Below the pieces are notes generated by a model. The model was not told the DNA's origin and made no database searches. It saw only the letters and a list, made by a program, of their open reading frames with translations. A program made the translations under genes and the position numbers. Shown piece after piece: positions 50,769-58,488 of a DNA stretch of 64,000 nt (position 1 is the first letter of the stretch; the number at the start of each line of letters is the position of its first letter). Origin of the DNA: Roseomonas populi (lineage in GTDB: Bacteria; Pseudomonadota; Alphaproteobacteria; Acetobacterales; Acetobacteraceae); contig NZ_JANJOU010000011.1 in the NCBI RefSeq assembly GCF_024594815.1, positions 27,067 through 91,066 of the forward strand. Direction: 5' to 3'.

Positions 50769-51473
50769 CTAGACCCCGAAATAGGCGGAGGCGACGGCCT
50801 CTCGCGTCACGGAGGTGGCGGGGCCTTCCAGCACCACGCGACCCTCGCGCAGGCAGAAGACGCGGTCGGCGGCGGCCAGCGCCTGGGAGACGTCCTGCTC
50901 CACGATCACCAGCGCCATGCCCTGCGCCGTGAGGCCGGGGAGGCGGGCGTAGATGTCGCGCACCACCACGGGGGCGAGGCCGAGGCTGATCTCGTCGCAG
51001 AGCAGCAGGCGCGGGTTGGACATGAGGGCGCGGCCGATGGCGACCATCTGCTGCTGGCCGCCGGACAGCGCCGGGCCGGGGACGTGGCGGCGTTCGGCCA
51101 GCACGGGAAAGAGGCTGTAGATCGCTTCCAGCGACCAGGGGCCGGGGCGGCGCACGCGGCCGCCGATGAGGAGGTTCTCCTCCACGCTGAGGGAAGGGAA
51201 GAGGCGACGGCCCTCGGGGACGAGCGCGATGCCGCGGGCGACGAGCTCGTGGGCGGGAAGGCCGCCGATGGGCTCGCCGTCGAAGAGGACGGCGTCGCGG
51301 CGCGGCGCCTGGATGAGGCCGGCGACTGTCTTCAGCAGGGTGCTCTTGCCCGCGCCGTTGGCGCCGATGATCGCGGCGACGCGGCCGGCGGGAACGGCGG
51401 CGGCGATGCCGAAGAGGGCCTGGAAGTCGCCATAGAAAGCATCGAGGCCGCGGAGTTCCAGCAGGTCAGGCAT
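50769..51473 (-). CDS. livF: ABC transporter ATP-binding protein LivF
   Basis: This 234-residue ATPase has Walker A GANGAGKSTLLKTVAGL, signature LSGGQQQMVAIGRAL, Walker B LLLCDEISLGLAP and the H-loop region replaced by VIVEQDVSQAL, as is usual in LivF. It energises uptake by LivHM. The start overlaps livG by 8 bp. Confidence 0.93.
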   Translation of the reverse strand: MPDLLELRGLDAFYGDFQALFGIAAAVPAGRVAAIIGANGAGKSTLLKTVAGLIQAPRRDAVLFDGEPIGGLPAHELVARGIALVPEGRRLFPSLSVEENLLIGGRVRRPGPWSLEAIYSLFPVLAERRHVPGPALSGGQQQMVAIGRALMSNPRLLLCDEISLGLAPVVVRDIYARLPGLTAQGMALVIVEQDVSQALAAADRVFCLREGRVVLEGPATSVTREAVASAYFGV

Positions 51474-52206
51474 CCATGGGGATTCCCATGTAGACCTCGG
51501 CCACGGCGGGGTGGCGGACCACTTCCGTCGCTGTGCCTTCCGCGATGAGGCGGCCGCCGTGGAGGACCACGACGCGATCGGCGACGGCGGTGAGGGCGTG
51601 GAGGACGTGCTCGATCCAGACGACCGTCATGCCGGTGTTGCGGAGGTCGCGGATGAGGGTGACGAGGGTTTCGCACTCGCGCTCTGTGAGGCCGCCGGCG
51701 ACTTCGTCCAGCAGGAGGAGGCGGGGCTTGGTGGCGAGGGCGCGGGCGAGCTCCAGGCGCTTGCGGTCCAGCAGGCGGAGGGTGCCGGCGCGGCTGTTGG
51801 CGAGGGGGAGGAGGCCGCAGCGCTCCAGGATCTCGGCGCAGCGATCGTAGGTGGCGGATTCGTGCTCGCCGGCGCCGAAGGCGGCGGCTGTGACGAGGTT
51901 CTCGAAGACGGTGAGGCCGGAGAAGGGCTGGGGGACCTGGAAGGAGCGGGCCATGCCCAGGCGGCAGCGGCGGGCGGGGGAGAGGGCGGTGACGTCCCGG
52001 CTCTCGAAGGTGACGGTGCCGGCATCGGGGCGGACATTGCCGGTGACCATGCCGAAGAGCGTGGTCTTGCCCGCGCCGTTGGGGCCGAGGATGCCCAGCG
52101 CCTCGCCGTGGCGCACGGCGAGGTCGATGCCATCGGCCACCACCACGGCGCCGAAGCGCTTGCGAATGCCCGCAAGCGCCAGGATGGGATCAGCGGAGGA
52201 GGTCAA
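51466..52206 (-). CDS. livG: ABC transporter ATP-binding protein LivG
   Basis: This 246-residue ATPase has Walker A GPNGAGKTTLFGMVTGN, Walker B LLLLDEVAGGLTERE and H-loop VVWIEHVLHALT. The signature position reads GTLRLLDRKRLELARAL in place of the usual LSxGQ, a variant I recall from a LivG subgroup. The second site with LivF should still be functional. It overlaps the binding-protein gene by 17 bp. Confidence 0.92.
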   Translation of the reverse strand: MTSSADPILALAGIRKRFGAVVVADGIDLAVRHGEALGILGPNGAGKTTLFGMVTGNVRPDAGTVTFESRDVTALSPARRCRLGMARSFQVPQPFSGLTVFENLVTAAAFGAGEHESATYDRCAEILERCGLLPLANSRAGTLRLLDRKRLELARALATKPRLLLLDEVAGGLTERECETLVTLIRDLRNTGMTVVWIEHVLHALTAVADRVVVLHGGRLIAEGTATEVVRHPAVAEVYMGIPMDA

Positions 52207-53482
52207 GCGTGCCGCCGATGGGGATCTCCGTGGCGCCGGGATTGGCGAGCACGATGAGGTCCAGCCCGCCGCCCGAGACGCGGCGCCACTGGCCGGCGAC
52301 GAGGGGGGTTTTCGCCACGTTCTTCACCGGGCCGCTGCCCCATTTCACGGGGCCGGCGATGGTGCGGAGGTCGGTGGCGCGGATGGCCCCGAGGATGGCT
52401 TCGGGCTCCAGCTTGCCCGCGCGCTTCAGCACGTCCAGCGCCACCTCGAACAGGGCGTGCTCGTAGCCGATGGGCTGGGTCCAGGGCTTGCCGGTGGCCT
52501 TGCTGTAGGCGTCGCAGAGCTCGGTGGCGGTCTGGCCGGTGAGGGAGGAGCGGAAGGGGTGGTGGGGGGACCACCAGATCTCCGTCGTCAGCCCCTGGCC
52601 GCGATCGCCGAGGGAGGAGACGGCGGAGGGGAAGAGGAGAGCCTTGCCGATGGTGGCGATCTTCGGGCGGAAGCCCTGCTGCCCGGCCTGGGACCAGAAG
52701 GTGGCGAAGTCCGGCGGGGCCAGCACGCCGGTGACGATCTGCACGTCGGCGGCCTTGAAGGCGGCGATCTGGGCGGAGAAGTCGTTGGAGAAGGGCTGGA
52801 AGCGGCCGGTGTCCACCAGCCGGTAGCCCTTCTGGGCGAGGGCCGGGGGAAGGCCGAGCTTGGCGTCGCCCCAGGCATTGCCGTCCGCGTCGTTCGGGAA
52901 GAGGCCGCCGACGACCTTGTTCGTCTCCGCCTTCGACCAGAGGTCGGTGAAGGCGGCGATCACGTCCTCCAGCCCCCAGAAGAAGTGGTAGGTCCACTCG
53001 AAGCCCTTGGCGGGGTCGCCGCGGCGGCCGAAGAAATAGGGCTGCCAGGGGCAGTTGGTGGTGACGCAGGGAACCTCATTCACCTCGGCCTGGTCGGCCA
53101 CGGGGTTCACCGTGTCCGGCGTGCTGGCGGCGGTGAGGAGGTCCACCTTGTCGCGCAGGATCAGCTCCGAGGCGACCTCGGCGGCGCGGCTGGAGCTGGA
53201 CTGGCTGTCGCGCGCGAGGATCTGCACGGGGTGGGTGCGGCCGCCGATGCGGATGCCCTCGGCCAGGGTCTTCGCCAGGTTTTCCTGCACGAAGGCGTCG
53301 GCCTCGCCGAAGGCGGCCAGCGGCCCGGTGCGCGGGTTGACGAAGCCGATTTTGATGGGGCGGCCGGCGCCCTGCGCGCGCGCGATGGCGGGCGCGGCGA
53401 GGAGGCCGGCGGAGCCGAGGACAGTGCGGCGGGTGACGGCGGGTGCGAGGCGGTCAGCCGCTTCCGGATGCTTCCCCTTCAT
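52190..53482 (-). CDS. ABC transporter substrate-binding protein (Peripla_BP_6 type)
   Basis: This 430-residue periplasmic receptor has a Tat-like leader (VTRRTVLGSAGLLAAPAIARAQG, in part TRRTVLGSAGLLAAPA) and the type I binding fold beginning IKIGFVNPRTGPLAAFGEA. It pairs with LivHMFG. Such receptors bind amino acids but also aromatic acids, amides and urea. The length (~400 mature residues) and segments like AASTPDTVNPVADQAE fit the aromatic/amide branch loosely. It overlaps livG (17 bp) and the dehydrogenase gene (29 bp). Confidence 0.9.
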   Translation of the reverse strand: MKGKHPEAADRLAPAVTRRTVLGSAGLLAAPAIARAQGAGRPIKIGFVNPRTGPLAAFGEADAFVQENLAKTLAEGIRIGGRTHPVQILARDSQSSSSRAAEVASELILRDKVDLLTAASTPDTVNPVADQAEVNEVPCVTTNCPWQPYFFGRRGDPAKGFEWTYHFFWGLEDVIAAFTDLWSKAETNKVVGGLFPNDADGNAWGDAKLGLPPALAQKGYRLVDTGRFQPFSNDFSAQIAAFKAADVQIVTGVLAPPDFATFWSQAGQQGFRPKIATIGKALLFPSAVSSLGDRGQGLTTEIWWSPHHPFRSSLTGQTATELCDAYSKATGKPWTQPIGYEHALFEVALDVLKRAGKLEPEAILGAIRATDLRTIAGPVKWGSGPVKNVAKTPLVAGQWRRVSGGGLDLIVLANPGATEIPIGGTLDLLR

Positions 53483-54416
53483 GGTCGTCTCTCCCTTCTG
53501 CGTTCTTTGTTCTGGCAGCGTCGTTGGTGCGCGCCTGCTTCAGCGTGGTGACGATGTCGCGGCGGAGTGCCGCCTGCTGCTCGGGCGTCCAGCGGCGGAA
53601 GCCCTCGCCGGATTTGAAACCGAGGCGGCCCTCCTGCACCAGCTTTTCGAGAAGGGGCGAGGGGCCGGGGCGGCTCTCGACCGCCGGGAGCACGGTGCGG
53701 TGGATGGCGAGCGTCAGGTCGGTGCCGACGAGGTCGGCGTTCTCGATGGGGCCGAGCACGCCGAGGCGGCGGCCGAAGCTGTTCTTGACGACGAGGTCCA
53801 CCGTCTCGGCGTCGCAGATATCGTTCTCGACGAGGGAGATGGCTTCCCGCCAGAGGGCGTGCTGCAGGCGGTTGCCGACGAAGCCGGGGACGTCCCGCTT
53901 GACGTGGACGGGGATCTTCCCGAGGGCGCGGTGGAGTTCCATCGTCCGCTCGATGACCTCGGGCGCGGTCCACTCGGTGCCGATCACCTCCACCAGCGGG
54001 ACGAGGAAGGGCGGGTTCCACCAGTGGGTGCCCAGCGCCCGCGTGCGGTCGCGCAGGCCCTCCATGATCCGGGTGATGGGGATGACGGAGGTGTTGCTGG
54101 CGAGGATCGCGTGGGCGGGGCAGGCGGCCTCGATGCGGGCGAAGAGGTCCTGCTTGACGGGCAGGTCCTCCAGCGCGGCTTCCACGATGAAATCGGCGTT
54201 GCGGACGGCTTCCGCGAGGTCCGCGACCGGCGTGGCGCGATCGGCGGCGGACTCGTCCTCGCCGAGGTCGCGGAGGTTGGCGCGGATGCGGTCCCGCAGG
54301 CTGTCCAGGCTCGGCTGATGCGGGTCGTAGACCGAGACGGCGTGGCCGCCGGCGGCGAAGACCTGCGCCAGGCCGTGGCCCATGAGGCCGGCGCCGATGA
54401 CGGTGACCTGCATCAT
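53454..54416 (-). CDS. 3-hydroxyacyl-CoA-dehydrogenase-family NAD-dependent dehydrogenase
   Basis: This 320-residue protein has the NAD site VTVIGAGLMGHGLAQVFA, the segment ILASNTSVIPITRIM, the catalytic His in LGTHWWNPPFLVPLVEVIG (THWWNPP) and the helical C-terminal domain from VPGFVGNRLQHALWREAI. The size and the WWNPP variant fit the short branch that acts on free 3-hydroxy acids (L-gulonate or carnitine dehydrogenase-like) as well as on acyl-CoA. A BKACE gene in the same run could use the beta-keto product. It overlaps the SDR gene by 4 bp. Confidence 0.85.
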   Translation of the reverse strand: MMQVTVIGAGLMGHGLAQVFAAGGHAVSVYDPHQPSLDSLRDRIRANLRDLGEDESAADRATPVADLAEAVRNADFIVEAALEDLPVKQDLFARIEAACPAHAILASNTSVIPITRIMEGLRDRTRALGTHWWNPPFLVPLVEVIGTEWTAPEVIERTMELHRALGKIPVHVKRDVPGFVGNRLQHALWREAISLVENDICDAETVDLVVKNSFGRRLGVLGPIENADLVGTDLTLAIHRTVLPAVESRPGPSPLLEKLVQEGRLGFKSGEGFRRWTPEQQAALRRDIVTTLKQARTNDAARTKNAEGRDDHEGEASGSG

Positions 54417-55213
54417 CCCGCGGTGTACCCGCCATCGGCGTAGAGGACGTGGCCCGTGTAGAAGTCCGAGGCGCGGGAGGCGAGGAAGAGGAGCGGGCCG
54501 GCGAGGTCGGAGGGTTCGCCGAGGCGGCCCTTGGGGACGCGGGAGAGGAAGCCTTTCCGCACATCCTTCGCGCGCTCCGTGTCCTCGAACATCCACGCCG
54601 TCAGCGGGGAGCGGAAGACGGTGGGGGCGATAGCGTTCACGGTGATGCCCGTCTCGCCCCACTCGCAGCCCAGGGCGCGGGTGATGCCGTCCACGGCGGA
54701 TTTTGAGGCGCAGTAGGCAGTGTAGCCGGCGGGGTGGCCGAGCTTGCCGCGGGCGGAGGACATGAGGACGACCTTGCCGCCCTCGCCCTGTTCCAGCATG
54801 CGCTTGCCGGCGGCGCGGGCCATGAGCCAGGACTGGGTGACGTTGGCGTCCATCACGTCGAGGAAGCGGGCGGGGGACATCTCCGTGATCTTCGCCACGT
54901 CGTTCTTGCCGGAGGCGACGACGAGGATGTCCAGGCGGCCGAAATGCGCGACGGCGTCCGCGACGATGGCGTCGCAGGCTTCCTCGGAATCCGGGCGGCG
55001 GTTGACGGCCTCCGCCTCGGCACCCAGTGCCCGGCACTCGGCTACCACTTCGTCCAGCGGGCCCTTGCTGCCAGCGACAGCGACGACCTTCGCCCCGGCG
55101 CCGGCGAGGACCTTCGCGGCGAGGGCGCCGAAGGCACCGGAGGCGCCGGTGACGATCGCGACCTTGCCCTTGACGCCGAAGAGGGCGAGCGGGTCGGAGA
55201 GGAAATCGCTCAT
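54413..55213 (-). CDS. Short-chain dehydrogenase/reductase (SDR)
   Basis: This 266-residue classical SDR has the cofactor motif IVTGASGAFGALAAK, Ser in VVLMSSARGKLG, and Tyr-x3-Lys in YTAYCASKSAVDGIT. The C-terminal VLYADGGYTAG is typical. ASGAFG replaces the usual TGxxxGIG pattern at its last part. The start overlaps the cupin gene by 4 bp. The substrate is unknown. Confidence 0.88.
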   Translation of the reverse strand: MSDFLSDPLALFGVKGKVAIVTGASGAFGALAAKVLAGAGAKVVAVAGSKGPLDEVVAECRALGAEAEAVNRRPDSEEACDAIVADAVAHFGRLDILVVASGKNDVAKITEMSPARFLDVMDANVTQSWLMARAAGKRMLEQGEGGKVVLMSSARGKLGHPAGYTAYCASKSAVDGITRALGCEWGETGITVNAIAPTVFRSPLTAWMFEDTERAKDVRKGFLSRVPKGRLGEPSDLAGPLLFLASRASDFYTGHVLYADGGYTAG

Positions 55214-55557
55214 GCGGCCTTCTCCGGATAGGGCATGACGACGAGCATGGTGGCGACGTGGTTGGAGGCGTTCACCACCTCCCGCACCACGTTGCCGGCG
55301 ATGAAGCAGCTGTCGAGCGGGCCGAGGACGGTCTCCTCGCCATCGGCGCGCACCGTCACCTCGCCGGAGAGGACGACATAGACCTTCTCTAGCGGAGAGC
55401 TGTCCGGCCCGGCGCCGCCGCCGGGGAGGAAGTGGGAGAGGCCGGTCCAGAACTTCTCCGGACCGCCCTCCTCGAAGCCCTGGAGACGAAGCGCCTTCAT
55501 CCCGACGTGGTTGGGCGCCTCGTAGGGCTTCGCCTCGGCGAAGCGGCGGACGCGCAT
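55210..55557 (-). CDS. Cupin-domain protein
   Basis: This 115-residue single-domain cupin has motif 1 degenerate (SHFLPGGGAGPDSSPLEKVYVVLSGE) and motif 2 with PLDSCFIAGNVVREVVNAS (SCFIAGNVVREV). Few metal-binding histidines remain, so it may bind a ligand without catalysis. It is cotranscribed between the cyclase (1-bp overlap) and the SDR (4 bp). Confidence 0.78.
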   Translation of the reverse strand: MRVRRFAEAKPYEAPNHVGMKALRLQGFEEGGPEKFWTGLSHFLPGGGAGPDSSPLEKVYVVLSGEVTVRADGEETVLGPLDSCFIAGNVVREVVNASNHVATMLVVMPYPEKAA

Positions 55558-56399
55558 CAGAAGCTCTCGCCGCGCTCGATGCGGTAGTCCTGCGTGGGAT
55601 CGGTGATGGCGACGAGGCGGATGATGCAGCCGTCGCCGCGGTCCCAGTTCCAGGGGAAGAAAGCGAAGGTGACGCGCTTGCCGGTGACGGCATCCAGGTC
55701 GCCGCCGACATTCTCGATGCCGAGGATGCCGTTGGTGAAGAGCTTGCGGTGCACCGGCTCCCACTGGGGGTGGTCCTCGTCCCAGGCGCGGCCGCCCGAC
55801 CACTCCAGGTATTCCTTCGCCAGGTGCGGCATCAGCGGGCCGTTGCGGTGCGGGCCGATGGCGGTGGCGAGCGGGTGGTCGTTGGCCTGGGTGTCGTGGC
55901 CGACGACCTTCACCTTCTTCTCCACGAACCAGTCGCCGGCGGAGGGGACGAAGCCCGGGCAATAGGCGAAGTACTCGTCGTTGTCGTCGTACTTGTGGTG
56001 CCAGCCCGTGTTGACGATCACCACGTCGCCCGGGCGCACGGCCTTGCCGGCCGCCTTCTCCAGGTCGTCATAGGTGATCATCTCCCACTTCTTCTTGGGG
56101 ATGGAGACGACGATGCCCGTGCCGAAGAAGTGGGGCAGCGGCACCTCGTCGATGAAGGGCGTGCCGGAGACGACGTGGGCGGGCGCGTCGATATGCGTGC
56201 CGTTGTGCATGGTTGTGGTGATGCGCTGGCTCAGCACGCCGGACTTGGCCATGTAGTGGATGCGCTCGATCTGCACGTCCTGGAAGTAGGGCCAGTTCGG
56301 CGACTGGAAGCCGAAGCGGTGGGACAGGTTGTGGAAGTGGAGCCCCATCGAGTTGTCGAGATTCGTCTCGAACGTCACCCCTTTGATGGTGATCGGCAT
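55557..56399 (-). CDS. Cyclase-family (kynurenine-formamidase-like) metal hydrolase
   Basis: This 280-residue protein has the family motif H-x-GTH-x-D-x-P-x-H (TTMHNGTHIDAPAHVVSG), then DVVIVNTGWHHKY and VGHDTQANDHPLATAI. It lacks a signal peptide. Members hydrolyse N-formylkynurenine, isatin or cyclic amides and thioesters. It is the first gene of the leftward 19-gene run. The space to iclR carries TGACCG...CGGTTA (56463-56484), a possible operator. Confidence 0.85.
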   Translation of the reverse strand: MPITIKGVTFETNLDNSMGLHFHNLSHRFGFQSPNWPYFQDVQIERIHYMAKSGVLSQRITTTMHNGTHIDAPAHVVSGTPFIDEVPLPHFFGTGIVVSIPKKKWEMITYDDLEKAAGKAVRPGDVVIVNTGWHHKYDDNDEYFAYCPGFVPSAGDWFVEKKVKVVGHDTQANDHPLATAIGPHRNGPLMPHLAKEYLEWSGGRAWDEDHPQWEPVHRKLFTNGILGIENVGGDLDAVTGKRVTFAFFPWNWDRGDGCIIRLVAITDPTQDYRIERGESF

Positions 56400-56510
56400 C
56401 TGCGTTTCCCCTTGCCGGGCGCGCCCCCGGCGGGGTGCCCGTGCTTGTATTGCTTCGTGGGCTGACCGTACCGAGATGCGGTTACGCCCTGCAAGGGGAA
56501 AATGCGGCCG

Positions 56511-57269
56511 TCAGTCGCTGCCGTCGGTGAATCGTTGCTGCAGTGCGTGTTTCGTGGCCAGCAGCCGCTCGGCGATCGCCTTCTCCCGCCCGGTGAAGCG
56601 CTGCGTGGGCACGGGGACGGAGATGGCGACGGGATTGCCGAGCATGTCGCGCAGCGCGACGCCGACGGCGGAGATGCCGAGCACGTGCTCCTCCCGGTCG
56701 AAGGCGATGCCGGCACGGCGGGCCTTCTTCACCTCGGGCAGCAGGGCGTCGAAGGTGGTGATGGTGTTGGGCGTGCGGCGCCCATAGCCCGTGCCGATGA
56801 GGGATTCGATCTCCTCATCCGTCAGGGTGGCGAGATAGGCCTTGCCGTTGGCGGTGCAGTAGAGCGGGAAGGTCTCGCCGACCGCCGAGACGGCCTGGAG
56901 GCGCTGCATGCCGATGACCTGGTCCACGAAGACGAGGTGGTCGCGGCGCACCACGGCGAAGTCCACGGTCTCCCCGAGGGAGGCCGACAGTTCGGCGATG
57001 AAGGGGTGGGCGATGGCGGCGACGTCGGTCTCCACCGAGGCGGCGAGGCGCAGCAGGGCGGGGCCGAGGCGCACGCGGCCGCTGGGGCCGGCGGCGACCA
57101 CCAGCTTCTCGCTCTCCAGCGCGGCGACGATGCGCTGCACGGTGGAGCGGGCGAGCTCCACCTTCGCGGCGATCCCCCCGAGGCTGAGGCCCTGGGGCTG
57201 GTTCTCCAGCGCGCGCAGGACGGCGGCGGCGCGGCCGATGACCTGGATCTGGTTCTTCTCGGGCGGCAA
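56511..57269 (-). CDS. IclR-family transcriptional regulator
   Basis: This 252-residue protein has an N-terminal winged helix (residues ~8-70, with LSLGGIAAKVELARSTVQRIV as HTH) and the effector-binding IclR domain (GETVDFAVVRRDHLVFVDQV, YCTANGKAYLATL, GISAVGVALRD). It lies between two oppositely oriented catabolic units and probably controls both. IclR proteins respond to the pathway substrate or product, but the ligand cannot be deduced. Confidence 0.92.
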   Translation of the reverse strand: MPPEKNQIQVIGRAAAVLRALENQPQGLSLGGIAAKVELARSTVQRIVAALESEKLVVAAGPSGRVRLGPALLRLAASVETDVAAIAHPFIAELSASLGETVDFAVVRRDHLVFVDQVIGMQRLQAVSAVGETFPLYCTANGKAYLATLTDEEIESLIGTGYGRRTPNTITTFDALLPEVKKARRAGIAFDREEHVLGISAVGVALRDMLGNPVAISVPVPTQRFTGREKAIAERLLATKHALQQRFTDGSD

Positions 57270-57490
57270 TCCGTTCTCCTGGCGTGTTGGTGCCTTCCAA
57301 GGAAGGCCGTGCGCGCGCCGGATGCAAGGCGGCGCGTGACGCGGCCTTCATCCTTTCTCCGTTGACAGACCGGCACGGAGTGACCGTATCGTAGGTCAAC
57401 GGTATTGCGATGTGGGTTGGTTTGGCCAGCCGCATCGGGCCGAAAGCAAGGGATCGCGCCGCGACAGGACGCGACCGGAGGGAACGCCGG
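57270..57490. promoter_or_regulatory. Divergent control region of iclR and the Bug-M24 unit
   Basis: On the + strand a perfect TTGACA (57362-57367) is followed after 17 bp by CGTATC (57385-57390). Overlapping it are GTTGAC (57361) and GTCAAC (57395), an inverted pair, and GTATCG-TA-GGTCAAC (57386-57400). That last motif resembles the repeat upstream of Bug receptor 1 at 41495-41508. An IclR operator overlapping the promoter is the simplest reading. Confidence 0.55.
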
Positions 57491-58480
57491 ATGACGACGA
57501 GGCGCGTCTTCATGGCCGGGATGGGCGCGGGCGGCGCGCTGCTGCTGCGGCCCGGTGTGGCCGCGGCGCAGGCGCAGCCGCGCGCCGAGTATCCGGACCA
57601 TCCCGTGCGGATCGTGGTGCCCTATGCCGCGGGCGGGGGGAACGACCTGCTGGCGCGGATCTACGGGCAGAAGCTGGCGGAGGCGTTCAACCAACCCTTC
57701 GTGGTGGACAATCGCCCTGGCGCGAGCGCGGTGATCGGGACGGAGGCGGTGATCCGCGCGCGGCCGGACGGCTACACGCTGGTGGTGCACGCGAGCGGGC
57801 CGGTGCTGGCGGAGAAGGGGGCGGGGAAGCCCGCCTATGACCGGCAGGTGGACCTAACGCCGATTGCCGTGCTCGGCGCCTTCGCGGGCATGGTGCTGGT
57901 GCGGGCGGACCATCCGGCGCGGAGCGTGGCGGAGCTGGTGACTTGGCTGCGGGCCAATCCGGCGAAGGGCAATTTCGGCACGGGCGGCACGGGGTTCCAG
58001 TTGCTCGGCGCGTATTTCGCGCAGCGGGCCGGGCTTTCGCTGGAGGGTGTGATCTACCGCAGCAGCGCGGACGGGGTGACGGCGCTTGCCGGCGGGGACG
58101 TGACGCTGGCCTTCAGCGATCCCGGGCCGGCACGGGCGGCGATCGAGGGCGGGCGGGTGCGGCCGCTGGCCGTGTCCTCCACGAACCGGCTCTCCGGCTA
58201 CCCGGATGTGCCGACGATGGTGGAGGCGGGGTTCGCCGACTTCGTCGTGGATTACTGGATCGGGCTGTTCGGGCCGGCGGGGCTGCCGCCAGAGGTCCTG
58301 CGGCGGCTCTCCGGCGAGGTGCGGCGGATCGCGGCGCTGCCGGACGTGCGGGAGAAGCTGGCGCTGAACTCGGTGGAGCCCAGCGGGCTCGATCCCGAGG
58401 AGTTCCGCCGCGCTATCATCGCCAATGACGCGCTTTGGGTTGCCGTGGCGCAGCGCGCCGGCATCTCGCTTGAACGCTAG
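57491..58480 (+). CDS. Bug-family periplasmic solute receptor 5
   Basis: This 329-residue precursor has a Tat-like leader (MTTRRVFMAGMGAGGALLL, cut near AAAQAQ). Bug segments PVRIVVPYAAGGGNDLLARIYG, VVDNRPGASAVIGTEAV, FGTGGTGFQLLGAYF and PDVPTMVEAGFAD are clear. GGAGGG precedes the ATG at 57491; an upstream in-frame ATG at 57410 lies in the promoter area. It heads the rightward unit. Confidence 0.9.
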   Translation: MTTRRVFMAGMGAGGALLLRPGVAAAQAQPRAEYPDHPVRIVVPYAAGGGNDLLARIYGQKLAEAFNQPFVVDNRPGASAVIGTEAVIRARPDGYTLVVHASGPVLAEKGAGKPAYDRQVDLTPIAVLGAFAGMVLVRADHPARSVAELVTWLRANPAKGNFGTGGTGFQLLGAYFAQRAGLSLEGVIYRSSADGVTALAGGDVTLAFSDPGPARAAIEGGRVRPLAVSSTNRLSGYPDVPTMVEAGFADFVVDYWIGLFGPAGLPPEVLRRLSGEVRRIAALPDVREKLALNSVEPSGLDPEEFRRAIIANDALWVAVAQRAGISLER

Positions 58481-58488
58481 GAAGACAG

